DNA of 64,000 nt from Streptomyces mirabilis (GCF_018310535.1 NZ_CP074102.1:3224001-3288000), one strand, 5' to 3'. Positions 34,640-44,652 are shown, counted from the first letter of the stretch. Made by a program: numbers and translations. Notes: a model not told the origin generated them from the sequence alone.

Positions 34640-34645
34640 AGCATA
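34640..34645 (-). promoter_or_regulatory. -10 element of a leaderless LysR message
   Basis: TATGCT on the minus strand ends seven bases before the GTG. The -35 is weak. Confidence 0.45.
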
Positions 34646-34712
34646 AGTGGTCCTTGGGTACAGCGGTGAATATTGCTTCGCCGCTTTGGTCCTCATCGCC
34701 TAGCGTGCTGCC

Positions 34713-35381
34713 ATGAAGCTTCTGTCCTTGAACATCGGCCGCCCGCGGGCGGTCCCGTACACGGACCAGCCCGAGGGTGTGACCGGCATCGACAAGCGGC
34801 CGGTGGACGGGCCGGTGCGGGTGGCGGCACCCGGGCCCAAGGGGGTCGGCGCGAGCGGCCTCGCCGGGGACGCGGTGTGCGACCTGCGCCATCACGGCGG
34901 TAACGACCAGGCGGTGTACGCGGTCGCCCGCGAGGACCTCGACGACTGGGGGCGCGAGCTCGGCCGGCCGCTGGCGAGCGGCGCGTTCGGCGAGAACCTG
35001 ACGACTCAGGGACTCGACGTGTCCGGCGCTCGGATCGGCGAGCGCTGGCGCGTCGGCTCCGAGGTGGTCCTCGAAGTCACCTGCGGGCGCATCCCCTGCC
35101 GTACGTTCCAGGAGCACCTCGGCGAGCAGCGCTGGGTGAAGCGGTTCACCCAGAAGGGCGCGCCCGGCGCCTATCTGCGGGTGATCGAGCCGGGCGAGAT
35201 CCGGGCGGGCGACCCGATCGAGGTCGTGCACCGGCCCGACCACGAGGTGACGGTCGCCCTCGCCTTCCGCGCCGAGACGACCGAACGGGCGCTGCTGGCA
35301 AAGGTGTTGGCCGCGGGCGACGCGCTGCACCCGGAGTTGCTGGCGATGGCGGAGAAGTACGTGGCGCGGCACAGCGACTAG
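34713..35381 (+). CDS. MOSC domain protein (YiiM-like)
   Basis: A 222-residue MOSC domain protein. It shows the family blocks GVGASGLAGDAVCDLRHHGG, DQAVYAVAREDLDDWGREL, GAFGENLTTQGLDVSGARIG and the conserved Cys in CGRIPCRTFQEHLG. MOSC proteins transfer sulphur or bind molybdenum cofactor; YiiM-type members detoxify N-hydroxylated compounds. No partner reductase is fused or adjacent. -10 TAGCGT at 34701-34706 ends seven bases before the ATG, so it is probably leaderless. It is divergent from the LysR gene. Confidence 0.88.
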   Translation: MKLLSLNIGRPRAVPYTDQPEGVTGIDKRPVDGPVRVAAPGPKGVGASGLAGDAVCDLRHHGGNDQAVYAVAREDLDDWGRELGRPLASGAFGENLTTQGLDVSGARIGERWRVGSEVVLEVTCGRIPCRTFQEHLGEQRWVKRFTQKGAPGAYLRVIEPGEIRAGDPIEVVHRPDHEVTVALAFRAETTERALLAKVLAAGDALHPELLAMAEKYVARHSD

Positions 35382-35499
35382 CCGCTCGAAGCAGGGGCGC
35401 GGGACGGGGGCGTCCGGGGTGTGCGGGGAACTCGTGGAGCAAGCTCGGGCGTTGGGTGGCGGAGCGCGGCGCGCCTGGTCAGGTCACTAGCCTTGGGCC

Positions 35500-36273
35500 A
35501 TGACAACGGCTCTGATTACGGGATCGACCGCGGGCATCGGCGCCGCCTTCGCACGGCGGCTGGCGGCTGACGGGCACAACCTCGTGCTGGTGGCGCGCGA
35601 CACCAAGCGGCTGGGCGAGCAGGCGACCGAACTGCACGACCGGCACGGCATCGAGGCGGAGGTGCTGACCGCCGACCTGGCGACGGACGAGGGCATCGAG
35701 GCGGTGGCCGCCCGCCTCTCCGACCGCAAGAACCCGGTCGACCTGCTGATCAACAACGCGGGCTTCGGCAACAAGGGCCACTATCTCGAGGTGTCGATGG
35801 CCGACGAGCTGACGATGCTCAAGGTGCACTGCGAGGCGGTGCTGCGGTTGACCTCGGCGGCGACCGAGGCCATGCGGGAGCGCGGCCGGGGCGGAGTGGT
35901 CAACGTCGCGTCGGTGGCCGCGTTCGTGCCGCGGGGTACGTACGGGGCGTCCAAGGCGTGGGTCGTGCAGTTCACGCAGGGCGCGGCGCGGGATCTGGCG
36001 GGCAGCGGCGTACGGCTGATGGCGCTGGCTCCCGGCTTTGTCCGCACCGAGTTCCACCAGCGGGCCGGGATGGGCACGGACAACATCCCGAACTGGATGT
36101 GGCTCGACGCGGACAAGCTGGTCGCGGCGGCGCTCGCGGACCTGGCCCGCGGCAAGTCGCTGTCCATCCCCGACCCCCGCTACAAGGCGCTGATGGGCCT
36201 GGTGAAGGTGGCGCCGCGAGGACTGCTGGGCGGGATCACGTCGAAGACGGGCCGGAAGTACGGCCCCCAGTAA
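35500..36273 (+). CDS. Short-chain dehydrogenase/reductase
   Basis: A 257-residue SDR. TALITGSTAGIGAAFARRLA binds NADP(H), followed by ADLA, the NNAG motif (LLINNAGFGNKG), NVASVAAF with the catalytic Ser and YGASKAW with Tyr and Lys. The C-terminus has PGFVRTEF. The substrate is unknown; short-chain dehydrogenases of this sequence type often act on acyl or steroid-like ketones. -10 TAGCCT (35488-35493) ends seven bases before ATG 35500, so the message appears leaderless. No strong ribosome site is visible. Confidence 0.9.
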   Translation: MTTALITGSTAGIGAAFARRLAADGHNLVLVARDTKRLGEQATELHDRHGIEAEVLTADLATDEGIEAVAARLSDRKNPVDLLINNAGFGNKGHYLEVSMADELTMLKVHCEAVLRLTSAATEAMRERGRGGVVNVASVAAFVPRGTYGASKAWVVQFTQGAARDLAGSGVRLMALAPGFVRTEFHQRAGMGTDNIPNWMWLDADKLVAAALADLARGKSLSIPDPRYKALMGLVKVAPRGLLGGITSKTGRKYGPQ

Positions 36274-36357
36274 GGGCCACCGCGCAGTGGGTGGTGTCGT
36301 CCCTCCGGTGGGAAACTGAGGGTGTTCAACCGGACCCAGGGGGCCGGAGGCGACGCC

Positions 36358-37065
36358 ATGACATTCGTACAGCTAATCGATTGCAGGACCAGCCGGTTCG
36401 ACGAGATGAACCAGCTGATGGACACATGGGTCGAGAAGACCAGGGGCAAGCGGACCGCGACGCACAGTGTGATCGGCAAGGACCGTTCCGACGCGACCCA
36501 CTTCATAGAGATCGTGGAGTTCCCCTCGTTCGAGGAGGCGATGCGGAACTCGAACCTCCCCGAGACCGAACGGATCTTCCAGGAGATGGTGGCGCTCTGC
36601 GACGAGCTGCCGACGTTCACCGACCTGGACGTGGTGCGGGACGAGCAGTTGTACGCGGCCAACATCCGCAGGTTCTTCGAGACGCTCGCGACGCCGGGTG
36701 AACTGCCGCCGCTCAACGGTCTGATGACGGAGAGCTACCACGACCACGATCCGGCCAACGCGCAGGACACCATCGGCCTCGACGCGATGCGGCGCGAGAT
36801 CGAGATGTGGCGCGGCGGTTTCGATTTCACGTTCACCGTCGAGGACCAGCTCACCCAGGGCGACCGGGTCTGCACCCGGTGGACCTGGAACGGCACCCAC
36901 AAGGGCGACTTCATGGGAATCCCGGCGACCGGGAAGCAGGTCACCATGACCGGTACGACCGTCTTCCGTTGCCAGGAGGACGGGAAGATCGCCGAGGGCT
37001 GGTGGCAGTACGACCAGCTGGGGCTGCTGGGTCAGCTGGGGGCGCTGGACGCGCTGGAGCAGTAG
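36358..37065 (+). CDS. Two-domain protein: ABM-like plus SnoaL-like ester cyclase
   Basis: A 235-residue protein. The N-terminal half (about 1-95, MTFVQLIDCRTSRFDEMN through FPSFEEAMRNS) resembles a small alpha/beta-barrel monooxygenase-type domain. The C-terminal half (about 100-230) has the SnoaL/ester-cyclase features YHDHDP, GGFDFTFTVEDQLTQGDRV, GTHKGDFMGIPATGK and WWQYDQLGLLGQLG. Such proteins are often stand-alone and uncharacterised; I see no polyketide cluster here, so a polyketide cyclase role is not supported. ATG 36358 has GGAGGCGACGCC. A strong terminator follows, shared with groEL1. Confidence 0.83.
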   Translation: MTFVQLIDCRTSRFDEMNQLMDTWVEKTRGKRTATHSVIGKDRSDATHFIEIVEFPSFEEAMRNSNLPETERIFQEMVALCDELPTFTDLDVVRDEQLYAANIRRFFETLATPGELPPLNGLMTESYHDHDPANAQDTIGLDAMRREIEMWRGGFDFTFTVEDQLTQGDRVCTRWTWNGTHKGDFMGIPATGKQVTMTGTTVFRCQEDGKIAEGWWQYDQLGLLGQLGALDALEQ

Positions 37066-37117
37066 TACCGGTCGGTGCCGGTGGTGCGGGACCTGGCAGG
37101 TGGTACCGAGTACGGGA

Positions 37118-37149
37118 GAAGCCCCCGTTCCGTGCGGAACGGGGGCTTC
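37118..37149. terminator. Bidirectional terminator after groEL1
   Basis: GAAGCCCCCGTTCC (37118-37131) pairs perfectly over 14 bp with 37136-37149 around GTGC. It lies between convergent genes. Confidence 0.8.
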
Positions 37150-37165
37150 TTCGGGAGTACGAGAC

Positions 37166-38797
<1,632 letters not shown>

Positions 38798-38917
38798 TCA
38801 GCCCTCTCGGAAAACTGGGGTGAACGAACCGCGCCCCCGACGCCCGGCTGGTTATGGTCGCGGGGGCCAGGGGCGCAGTTCACTGCAAAACTGGGTGAAA
38901 CGGTGAAGCTCGGTGAA

Positions 38918-39226
38918 CTACTTCTCGATGATCGCGAGCACGTCGCGAGCCGAGAGGACGAGGTACTCCTCGCCGTTGTACTTCACCTCGGTGCCGCCGT
39001 ACTTGCTGTACAGCACGATGTCGCCGGTGCTGACGTCGAGCGGCAGGCGCTCGCCGTTCTCGAAGCGGCCCGGGCCCACGGCGAGGACGACGCCCTCCTG
39101 GGGCTTCTCCTTCGCAGTGTCCGGGATGACCAGGCCGGAAGCCGTGGTCTGCTCGGCGTCCAGCGGCTGGACCACAACACGGTCCTCGAGCGGCTTGATG
39201 GCAACCTTGGAGCTGGTGGTCGTCAC
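38918..39226 (-). CDS. groES: Co-chaperonin GroES
   Basis: A 102-residue lid protein of the GroEL chaperonin. [22 protein letters not shown] (mobile loop follows), [53 protein letters not shown] by position. First gene of the groES-groEL1 operon. Its leader of about 120 nt contains one of two CIRCE elements, so it is repressed by HrcA and induced by heat. Confidence 0.97.
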   Translation of the reverse strand: MTTTSSKVAIKPLEDRVVVQPLDAEQTTASGLVIPDTAKEKPQEGVVLAVGPGRFENGERLPLDVSTGDIVLYSKYGGTEVKYNGEEYLVLSARDVLAIIEK

Positions 39227-39323
39227 GATCCGACCTCCCCCTTCGGAGATCTCACGGGGTTAACTGTCTGAGGTGGCGACCAGGTGGATCCGTCGTCGCG
39301 GGTGCCGGACCTGCCCGTCGCTA

Positions 39324-39350
39324 TTGGCACTCTCCAGGGGGGAGTGCCAG
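39324..39350 (-). promoter_or_regulatory. CIRCE element 1 (HrcA operator)
   Basis: TTGGCACTC-N9-GAGTGCCAG, close to the CIRCE consensus TTAGCACTC-N9-GAGTGCTAA. It overlaps the predicted transcription start of groES. Confidence 0.85.
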
Positions 39351-39355
39351 GGCCG

Positions 39356-39385
39356 AGACTATGACCGCGATTAGCACTCGGTCAA
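39356..39385 (-). promoter_or_regulatory. groES promoter
   Basis: On the minus strand TTGACC (39380-39385) and TAGTCT (39356-39361) have an 18-nt spacer. The -35 lies inside the spacer of CIRCE element 2. Confidence 0.75.
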
Positions 39386-39397
39386 GCGGAGTGCCAA
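39371..39397 (-). promoter_or_regulatory. CIRCE element 2 (HrcA operator)
   Basis: TTAGCACTC-N9-GAGTGCCAA, a near-perfect CIRCE site covering the -35 of the groES promoter. Confidence 0.9.
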
Positions 39398-39468
39398 AGC
39401 GTCCGGCGTGGCGTGGGGTTTTGGGCACCCGGCGTGCGTGTCGGCGCGCCCGTGGGCTGCCGCCCCCA

Positions 39469-39552
39469 GACCCCCGCCATCGGTCTGAACGGCCTCGTCC
39501 TCGAACACCGGACGGGCTGATCGATGCCTCCCCGAGTTGATGCCTCCCCGAG
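39469..39552. repeat. Dispersed repeat copy 2 and a tandem GATGCCTCCCCGAG pair
   Basis: The first part (39469-39522) is the second copy of the repeat at 1365-1424. Then GATGCCTCCCCGAG occurs twice (39523-39536 and 39539-39552), ending nine bases before the stop codon of the minus-strand deacetylase. I see no gene in 39398-39560. Confidence 0.6.
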
Positions 39553-39560
39553 CCGAACGG

Positions 39561-40340
39561 TCAGAGGTAGTTCTCCAGGCGCGCCGGTGTGAAGCCCTCC
39601 GCCTGGATGCGTCGCAGGAGTCTGACCGTCGCCTCCGTGAGGTTGGGCTCCTCGAAGCCGGAGAGGATGTCACCCGGTCGCAGACGGTGGGCGTCGGGCC
39701 CCCGGCCGAGGACGACGGCCACGACCCCGCAGTCGGCGGCGGCGTGCAGCGTGGTGGTGTCGTAGGCGCCGTAGGGGGGACGGAAGAGCCGGGGGCGGAT
39801 GCCGAAACGGGCCTTGAGCTTCTCCTGCTGGCCGCAGATCTCGGCCCGCTGGCCCGCGTACGGCAGTCCGCGCAGCGAGGCGTGGTGGAGGGTGTGGTTC
39901 TGCACGCTCGCACCGACCGTCCGCAGTTGGGCGAAGTGCCCGTACCCCGGCCCGACGACACTGTCCGTGAGGAACATGCTGACCGGCAGCCGCAGTTCAC
40001 GGACCATGTCGACGAACCGCGGATCGCGCTCGGCACCGTCGTCGTACGTCAGAAAGACCACTTTGTCGCGAGTGGGTACGCGGTCCACGACGGGGGCCAG
40101 TCCCGGCGCCGCGCCGCGGAGGGCGGGCCGGGCGGGCTGCTGCGGCGGGGCGGCGAGCGGGGTGGGCAGCCCCCAGTGGCGGTACGTCGCCGGGGTCGGC
40201 CCGTTCGGCCTGGACCTGCGCACCTCCTGCGCGGCCTTCTTGCCCAGCCGTTCGATCGGGTCGACGGACTGGGCACAGCCGGTGCAGCCGGTCAGGAGCG
40301 CCGCGGTGAGCGCCCCCGCGACCAGCGCCCGCGTTCTCAC
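39561..40340 (-). CDS. Polysaccharide deacetylase lipoprotein 2
   Basis: A 259-residue NodB-domain lipoprotein. Signal peptide and lipobox LLTGCTG (Cys about 19); catalytic motifs FLTYDDG (metal Asp), HTLHHASL (His-X3-His) and RPPYGAYD. The family removes acetyl groups from peptidoglycan or other N-acetylated glycans outside the membrane. GTG 40340 overlaps the stop of deacetylase 1 by four bases (GTGA), implying translational coupling. It is a tandem paralogue of that gene: both share HWGL, VPT(R/K)DKVVFLT and an ARLE(N/D)YL C-terminus. Confidence 0.88.
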   Translation of the reverse strand: MRTRALVAGALTAALLTGCTGCAQSVDPIERLGKKAAQEVRRSRPNGPTPATYRHWGLPTPLAAPPQQPARPALRGAAPGLAPVVDRVPTRDKVVFLTYDDGAERDPRFVDMVRELRLPVSMFLTDSVVGPGYGHFAQLRTVGASVQNHTLHHASLRGLPYAGQRAEICGQQEKLKARFGIRPRLFRPPYGAYDTTTLHAAADCGVVAVVLGRGPDAHRLRPGDILSGFEEPNLTEATVRLLRRIQAEGFTPARLENYL

Positions 40341-41266
40341 AGGTAGTCCTCCAGCCGTGCCACCGCGTACCCCTTGTCGGTGACCAGCTTCAGGAAGCGG
40401 CGGATCATGTCGGGCATGGTGCCGTCCCAGTCCTCTTTGCCGCGGAAGTGGGTGAGGACGATGTCGCCGGGGTGCAGGTCGCGGTCCCAGTCGCGGTACT
40501 CCCAGTGGTCGACGAAGACCTCCTCGTCCCAGATGGGCGCGTACTTGATGCCGCAGGACTTGGCGGCGCGCAGGGTGTCCTGGTTGTAGTTGCCGTAGGG
40601 CGGCCTGAGGACCTTCGGGCGCTTGCCGAACTGCTTCTCCATGATGTCCTGCATGCCGCAGATCTCGTGCCGCTGCTCCTCGTACGACAGCCCGGGCAGG
40701 TAGGGGTGGGTGAGGGTGTGGTTGTTGAGGGTGACGCCCTGGTCACGCATCTTCCGGAAGTACCCGTAGTCGTCCTTGACCAGGTAGTTGCTCAGGAAGG
40801 CGGTGTACGGGATCTTCAGGTCGCTCATCATCCTGAGGAACGCGGGGTCCTTCTCGGAGCCGTCGTCGATGGTGAGGAAGACGACCTTGTCCTTGGTGGG
40901 GACGGTCGTGAAGACCGGCGGCAGGCCGAGCTCTTCCTGATCGGTGACCTCGAAGCCGTCGCGGGGTCTGATGACCGGCTTTCTCGCCGGGGCCGGCGGC
41001 GCGGCCAGCGGGACCTTCGTGAGCCCCCAGTGCTTGGCCGCGGCGGCCCGGGCGGCCTGCTGCTCGCGGAGTCTGGCGGCGTAGGAGTCGAGGGCGCGGG
41101 CCGGGGGCGCGTGCAGCGCCTGCTGGGGCCCCTGGGCCGAACGGGCGCCGTTGGTGTCGTCGTCGGCGCAACCGGACGCGAGGGCGGCGACGGCGAGGAC
41201 GGCGACCCCGCCCCATACGCGCGCCCTCTTTGCGTTGTTTTTGTACTTTTGTCGTACTGATCGCAT
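40337..41266 (-). CDS. Polysaccharide deacetylase lipoprotein 1
   Basis: A 309-residue NodB-domain lipoprotein. The N-terminus MRSVRQKYKNNAKRARVW is unusually Lys/Asn-rich (AT-rich codons) before a signal segment and lipobox LASGCAD. Catalytic motifs FLTIDDGS, NHTLTHPYL, RPPYGNYN and DIVLTHF. ATG 41266 has AAGGA at a workable distance; upstream in-frame codons look non-coding. First of a translationally coupled tandem pair. Likely acts on cell-wall glycan; exact substrate unknown. Confidence 0.9.
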   Translation of the reverse strand: MRSVRQKYKNNAKRARVWGGVAVLAVAALASGCADDDTNGARSAQGPQQALHAPPARALDSYAARLREQQAARAAAAKHWGLTKVPLAAPPAPARKPVIRPRDGFEVTDQEELGLPPVFTTVPTKDKVVFLTIDDGSEKDPAFLRMMSDLKIPYTAFLSNYLVKDDYGYFRKMRDQGVTLNNHTLTHPYLPGLSYEEQRHEICGMQDIMEKQFGKRPKVLRPPYGNYNQDTLRAAKSCGIKYAPIWDEEVFVDHWEYRDWDRDLHPGDIVLTHFRGKEDWDGTMPDMIRRFLKLVTDKGYAVARLEDYL

Positions 41267-41376
41267 GGTGTCGGATCCTTGCAGGCCACCGCGCGTCCGG
41301 GGCTCCGACACCGCGACCGGGGACGCACCGTCCACCGACTGGCCCACACCCGCCCGCGCTGACCGACAATGGGCCG

Positions 41377-42564
41377 GTGAACGACGTCTCCTTCGCCTCC
41401 CTCCTCACCCCCGAGGGCCGCGCCCTGCTCGACGAGGTGCGCGGCACCGAACCGGCCCAGGAGCTGGCCGTCGCCACCCGGCTGCGCCGCGACCACCCGG
41501 CCGAACTGGTCTCGGCCGCGCTCGGGCAGGCGCGGCTGCGGCAGCGGGCGGCGGCGAAGTTCGGCGCCGAGGACGCGGAGCGGATGTTCTTCACCCCGAA
41601 CGGGGTCGAGCAGTCGACGCGCACCACGGTCGCCACCCATCGCGCGCGGCGGCTGCGGTCCCTGGGCGTGCGCTCGGTCGCCGACCTGTGCTCCGGCATC
41701 GGCGGCGACGCGATCGCGCTGGCCCGTGCCGGAATCCGCGTCCTCGCCGTCGACCGCGACCCGCTGACGGTGGTGGTGGCGCGCGCGAACGCCGAGGCGC
41801 TCGGGCTCGCCGACCTCATCGAGGTGCGCGAGGCCGATGTCACGGAGGTCGACACGCAGGCGTACGACGCGGTCTTCGTGGACCCGGCGCGGCGCGGCGG
41901 ACGCGGCCGGATCTTCGACCCGGAGGCGTACTCGCCCCCGCTCTCCTGGGCGATCGCGACGGCTCTGAAGGCCCCGCTCGCCGCCCTGAAGATCGCCCCG
42001 GGCATCCCCCACGAGGCGGTCCCCGCCGAGGCCGAGGCCGAGTGGATCTCGGACGCCGGTGACGTGAAGGAGGCGGTGCTGTGGTTCGGCACCGAGCCGG
42101 GGCTGGTGCGGGCCACCCTGCTGCCCGGCCCGCGCGAGCTGCGCGGCCGCGGCCTCCCCGACCCCGCGGTGCGCGAGGTCGGGCGCTACCTGTACGAGCC
42201 CGACGGCGCCGTCATCCGCGCCCATCTGGTCGCCGAGGTCGCCGAGGAAGTCGACGGCGGACTCGTCGACGAGACGATCGCGTACGTCACGGCGGACGAA
42301 CTGCGCCCGACGCCGTACGCCTCCGCCTACGAGATCACCGACCGACTCCCCTTCAACGTGAAGAAGTTGAAGGCGCTGCTGCGGGAGCGGGGGGTCGGGG
42401 TGCTGACGGTGAAGAAGCGGGGGTCGGCGGTCGAGCCGGAGGAACTCCGCAAGAAGGCCCTGCCCAAGTCGCACGGCCCGCACTCGGCCACCGTCTTCCT
42501 GACCAGGGTCGCGGGGGCACCGACGATGCTGCTCGGCCACCCGGTCCGGCGGCACGCCTCCTAG
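41377..42564 (+). CDS. THUMP-like SAM-dependent methyltransferase
   Basis: A 395-residue class I methyltransferase. Motif I VADLCSGIGGDAIALARAG, the acidic AVDRDPLTVVVARANA, and VFVDPARRGGRGR in motif IV position; the C-terminal part (FNVKKLKALLRERGVGVLTVKKRG, about 325-395) is the THUMP-like domain. The family is thought to modify RNA, but no target is established. GTG 41377 is chosen because GACAAT ends seven bases upstream, giving a leaderless message, and because coding character starts there. It is divergent from the deacetylases. Confidence 0.87.
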   Translation: MNDVSFASLLTPEGRALLDEVRGTEPAQELAVATRLRRDHPAELVSAALGQARLRQRAAAKFGAEDAERMFFTPNGVEQSTRTTVATHRARRLRSLGVRSVADLCSGIGGDAIALARAGIRVLAVDRDPLTVVVARANAEALGLADLIEVREADVTEVDTQAYDAVFVDPARRGGRGRIFDPEAYSPPLSWAIATALKAPLAALKIAPGIPHEAVPAEAEAEWISDAGDVKEAVLWFGTEPGLVRATLLPGPRELRGRGLPDPAVREVGRYLYEPDGAVIRAHLVAEVAEEVDGGLVDETIAYVTADELRPTPYASAYEITDRLPFNVKKLKALLRERGVGVLTVKKRGSAVEPEELRKKALPKSHGPHSATVFLTRVAGAPTMLLGHPVRRHAS

Positions 42565-42612
42565 CGGCAGTCCCCCTGGCAGCAGTCCTCCTGCCGGCAG
42601 TCCTCTAGCCGC
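42565..42612. repeat. About 15-bp tandem repeat between convergent stops
   Basis: Units of GCGGCAGTCCCCCTG, GCAGCAGTCCTCCTGC, CGGCAGTCCTCTAGC and CGCAGTCCCG run across the 40-bp gap. The ECF sigma TAG (42605-42607) is inside the array. Confidence 0.7.
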
Positions 42613-43921
42613 AGTCCCGCGCCCGCGTCTCCAGCAGCTCGCGTTCCCGTTCGTTGCGGGCCAGGCCCGCGGCTCGTTCGAACTCCGCGCGGGCCTGCGC
42701 CGTACGGCCGAGGCGGGCCAGCAGGTCGCCGCGGACGCTGGGCAGCAGGTGGTAGTCGCGCAGGGTCGGTTCACCGGTCAGACGGTCGACGATCTCCAGC
42801 GCCACGGCGGGGCCCTCGGCCATGGAGACGGCGACGGCGCGGTTCAACTCGACCACGGGAGACGGGGAACGGGTCGCCAGCAGCCCGTACAGGGTGGCGA
42901 TCTGCCGCCAGTCCGTGTCCTCGTACGCGTACGCCTGGGCGTGGCAGGCGGCGATGGCGGCCTGGAGGGCGTACGGGCCGGGGGGTCCGGTGGTGACGGC
43001 GCTCGCCCGGCCGAGGGCGGCGAAGCCGCGGCGGATCAGCAGGCGGTTCCAGCGGCGCCGGTTCTGGTCCTTGAGGAGGACGGGCTCGCCCGAGGGGCCG
43101 GTGCGGGCGGCGGCGCGGGACTCCTGGAGCTCCAGCAGGGACACCAGCCCGTGCACTTCGGGCTCCTTGGGCATCAACTCGGCGAGCACGCGTGCCAGTC
43201 GCAGCGCGTCCTCGCACAGGGCGGGGCGCAGCAGGTCGTCGCCCGCCGTGGCCGCGTACCCCTCGTTGAAGACCAGGTAGATGACCTCGAGTACGGACCC
43301 GAGGCGGGCCTCGCGGTCCGGGCCGTAGGGGACCTCGAAGGGGACGTCCTTCGTCGCCAGGGTCCGCTTGGCGCGCACGATGCGCTGGGCGACGGTCGCC
43401 TCCGGGGCGAGGAAGGCGCGGGCGATCTCGGGGGTGGTCAGACCGCCGACCAGGCGCAGGGTGAGGGCGATACGGGCCTCGGCGGAGAGGACGGGGTGGC
43501 AGGCGGTGAAGACGAGCCGCAGCAGGTCGTCGTCGATGTCGTCCGGGTCGGAGGGTTCGTCGAGGTGGTGCGGGGCGGTCACCGAAAGGTCCCGCCCCAC
43601 CTCCTCCAGCTTGCGCGCGTACTGCTCCCTGCGGCGTACGAGATCGATCGCACGACGCTTGGCCGTGGTCGTCAGCCACGCGCCCGGGTTGTCCGGGACG
43701 CCGTCCCGCGGCCACTGCTCCAGCGCCGCGACCAGGGCGTCCTGCGCGAGCTCCTCGGCGATGCCGACGTCACGGACGATGCGGGAGACGCCGGCGATGA
43801 TGCGGGGCGACTCGATCCGGAAGATCGTCTCGACGGCTTCGACGGCTTCGCCGGCACCTCTGGTGGCCCCGGACAGGTCCGGCGGCGTGACGGGCGTGAC
43901 GGTGGGCTGTTGCTCTTCCAC
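42605..43921 (-). CDS. ECF sigma factor, ECF42 type
   Basis: A 438-residue sigma factor, much longer than usual ECFs. Regions 2 and 4 occupy about 30-195 (ISRIVRDVGIAEELAQDALV, LTTTAKRRAIDLVRRREQYA, LTLRLVGGLTTPEIARAFLA). The C-terminal half is a helical TPR-like domain (NRAVAVSMAEGPAVALEIVD, LPSVRGDLLARLGRTAQARA) characteristic of ECF42. ECF42 genes pair with DGPF/YciI genes instead of anti-sigma factors, and such a gene lies upstream here. GTG 43921. The two genes are separated by a MITE-like insertion. Confidence 0.9.
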   Translation of the reverse strand: MEEQQPTVTPVTPPDLSGATRGAGEAVEAVETIFRIESPRIIAGVSRIVRDVGIAEELAQDALVAALEQWPRDGVPDNPGAWLTTTAKRRAIDLVRRREQYARKLEEVGRDLSVTAPHHLDEPSDPDDIDDDLLRLVFTACHPVLSAEARIALTLRLVGGLTTPEIARAFLAPEATVAQRIVRAKRTLATKDVPFEVPYGPDREARLGSVLEVIYLVFNEGYAATAGDDLLRPALCEDALRLARVLAELMPKEPEVHGLVSLLELQESRAAARTGPSGEPVLLKDQNRRRWNRLLIRRGFAALGRASAVTTGPPGPYALQAAIAACHAQAYAYEDTDWRQIATLYGLLATRSPSPVVELNRAVAVSMAEGPAVALEIVDRLTGEPTLRDYHLLPSVRGDLLARLGRTAQARAEFERAAGLARNERERELLETRARDCG

Positions 43922-43965
43922 AACCCACCATCAGACACCCACGGCGGCCGCAGGCCAAGGAATGG

Positions 43966-44156
43966 CTAGGGCCTTTCCGGCGGATCAAGTCGGAGGGAAG
44001 CAACGGTGCCTCACTAGCGCAGGTGAGCGGGGCTTGGTGCGTGCAGCTGCAAGGCGGAGGAGGGCGTCGACGCGGAGCGTCGGCAACCGACGACAACGCC
44101 GCAGATGTGCGTGCCAAGCCCCGCGTCTGCGGCGTGATCCGCCGGACAGGCCCTAG
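43966..44156. mobile_element. MITE-like element with CTAG ends
   Basis: A 191-bp non-coding element. Its 22-bp ends, CTAGGGCCTTTCCGGCGGAT at 43966 and TCCGCCGGACAGGCCCTAG ending at 44156, are inverted repeats, with CTAG at both extremes. Inside are further inverted segments (GGGGCTTGG near 44026 with CCAAGCCCC near 44113; GCGTCGACGC). I recognise the outer sequence as a common Streptomyces element. There is no transposase. The right-hand CTAG provides the TAG stop of the DGPF gene. Confidence 0.75.
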
Positions 44157-44509
44157 CCCTCGGCGATCTCCCGCACCTCGCAGGTCACCGTCCAGTGCTC
44201 CTCGTGCACCTTCAGGAACCGCTTGGTCCACTCCAGGGCCTCGGCCATGTCCTTGCACTGCATGAGCGCGTACCCGCCGACGACCTCCTTGGACTCGGTG
44301 AAGGGCCCGTCGGTGACGGACAGCTGCCCGCCCGACCAGTGCACCCGCTTGCCCTGGGCGGACGGCGTCAGCCCGGCGGTGTCGAGCATGACCCCCGCCT
44401 TGGTGATCTCCTCGATCAGCTCGCCCATCCGCTGCATCAGCTCCGGGCTCGGGCCCTCGGCGGGCGCGGTGCTCTCGTCGATCTGGACCAGCGACAGGTA
44501 ACGCGGCAT
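44153..44509 (-). CDS. DGPF/YciI-family protein, partner of ECF42
   Basis: A 118-residue protein with the signature motif VTDGPFTESKEVVGGYAL and MPRYLSLVQIDES start. DGPF proteins are the usual targets and genetic partners of ECF42 sigma factors; their biochemical role is uncertain. ATG 44509 has GAGGAG. An ECF42-type promoter lies upstream (TGTCGA-N17-CGAC). The stop codon is formed by the end of the MITE-like element, so the native C-terminus may be shortened or altered by a few residues. Confidence 0.88.
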   Translation of the reverse strand: MPRYLSLVQIDESTAPAEGPSPELMQRMGELIEEITKAGVMLDTAGLTPSAQGKRVHWSGGQLSVTDGPFTESKEVVGGYALMQCKDMAEALEWTKRFLKVHEEHWTVTCEVREIAEG

Positions 44510-44570
44510 GGTGACTCCTCGTATCCGTGGTGCCTCGGAGGCGGGGCTTCTCCCTGCCTCTCACCCGTGC

Positions 44571-44597
44571 GTCGAACGGGAGACACCGGTTTCGACA
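44571..44597 (-). promoter_or_regulatory. Candidate ECF42-dependent promoter
   Basis: On the minus strand TGTCGA (44592-44597) and CGAC (44571-44574) are 17 nt apart. This matches the ECF42 promoter signature (TGTCGA and CGA/TC) that I recall from S. venezuelae work. It lies 62 bp before the DGPF start. Confidence 0.65.
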
Positions 44598-44652
44598 CCG
44601 TCCCCGGATTTCTCTGGATTTTTTTCTCCCGGCGGGGTTCGGCGGCTGCGGC

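Noticed and set aside
36358..37065. SnoaL-like protein as evidence of a polyketide cluster
   Set aside because: No ketosynthase, acyl carrier protein or tailoring genes are nearby; SnoaL folds are common in unrelated proteins.
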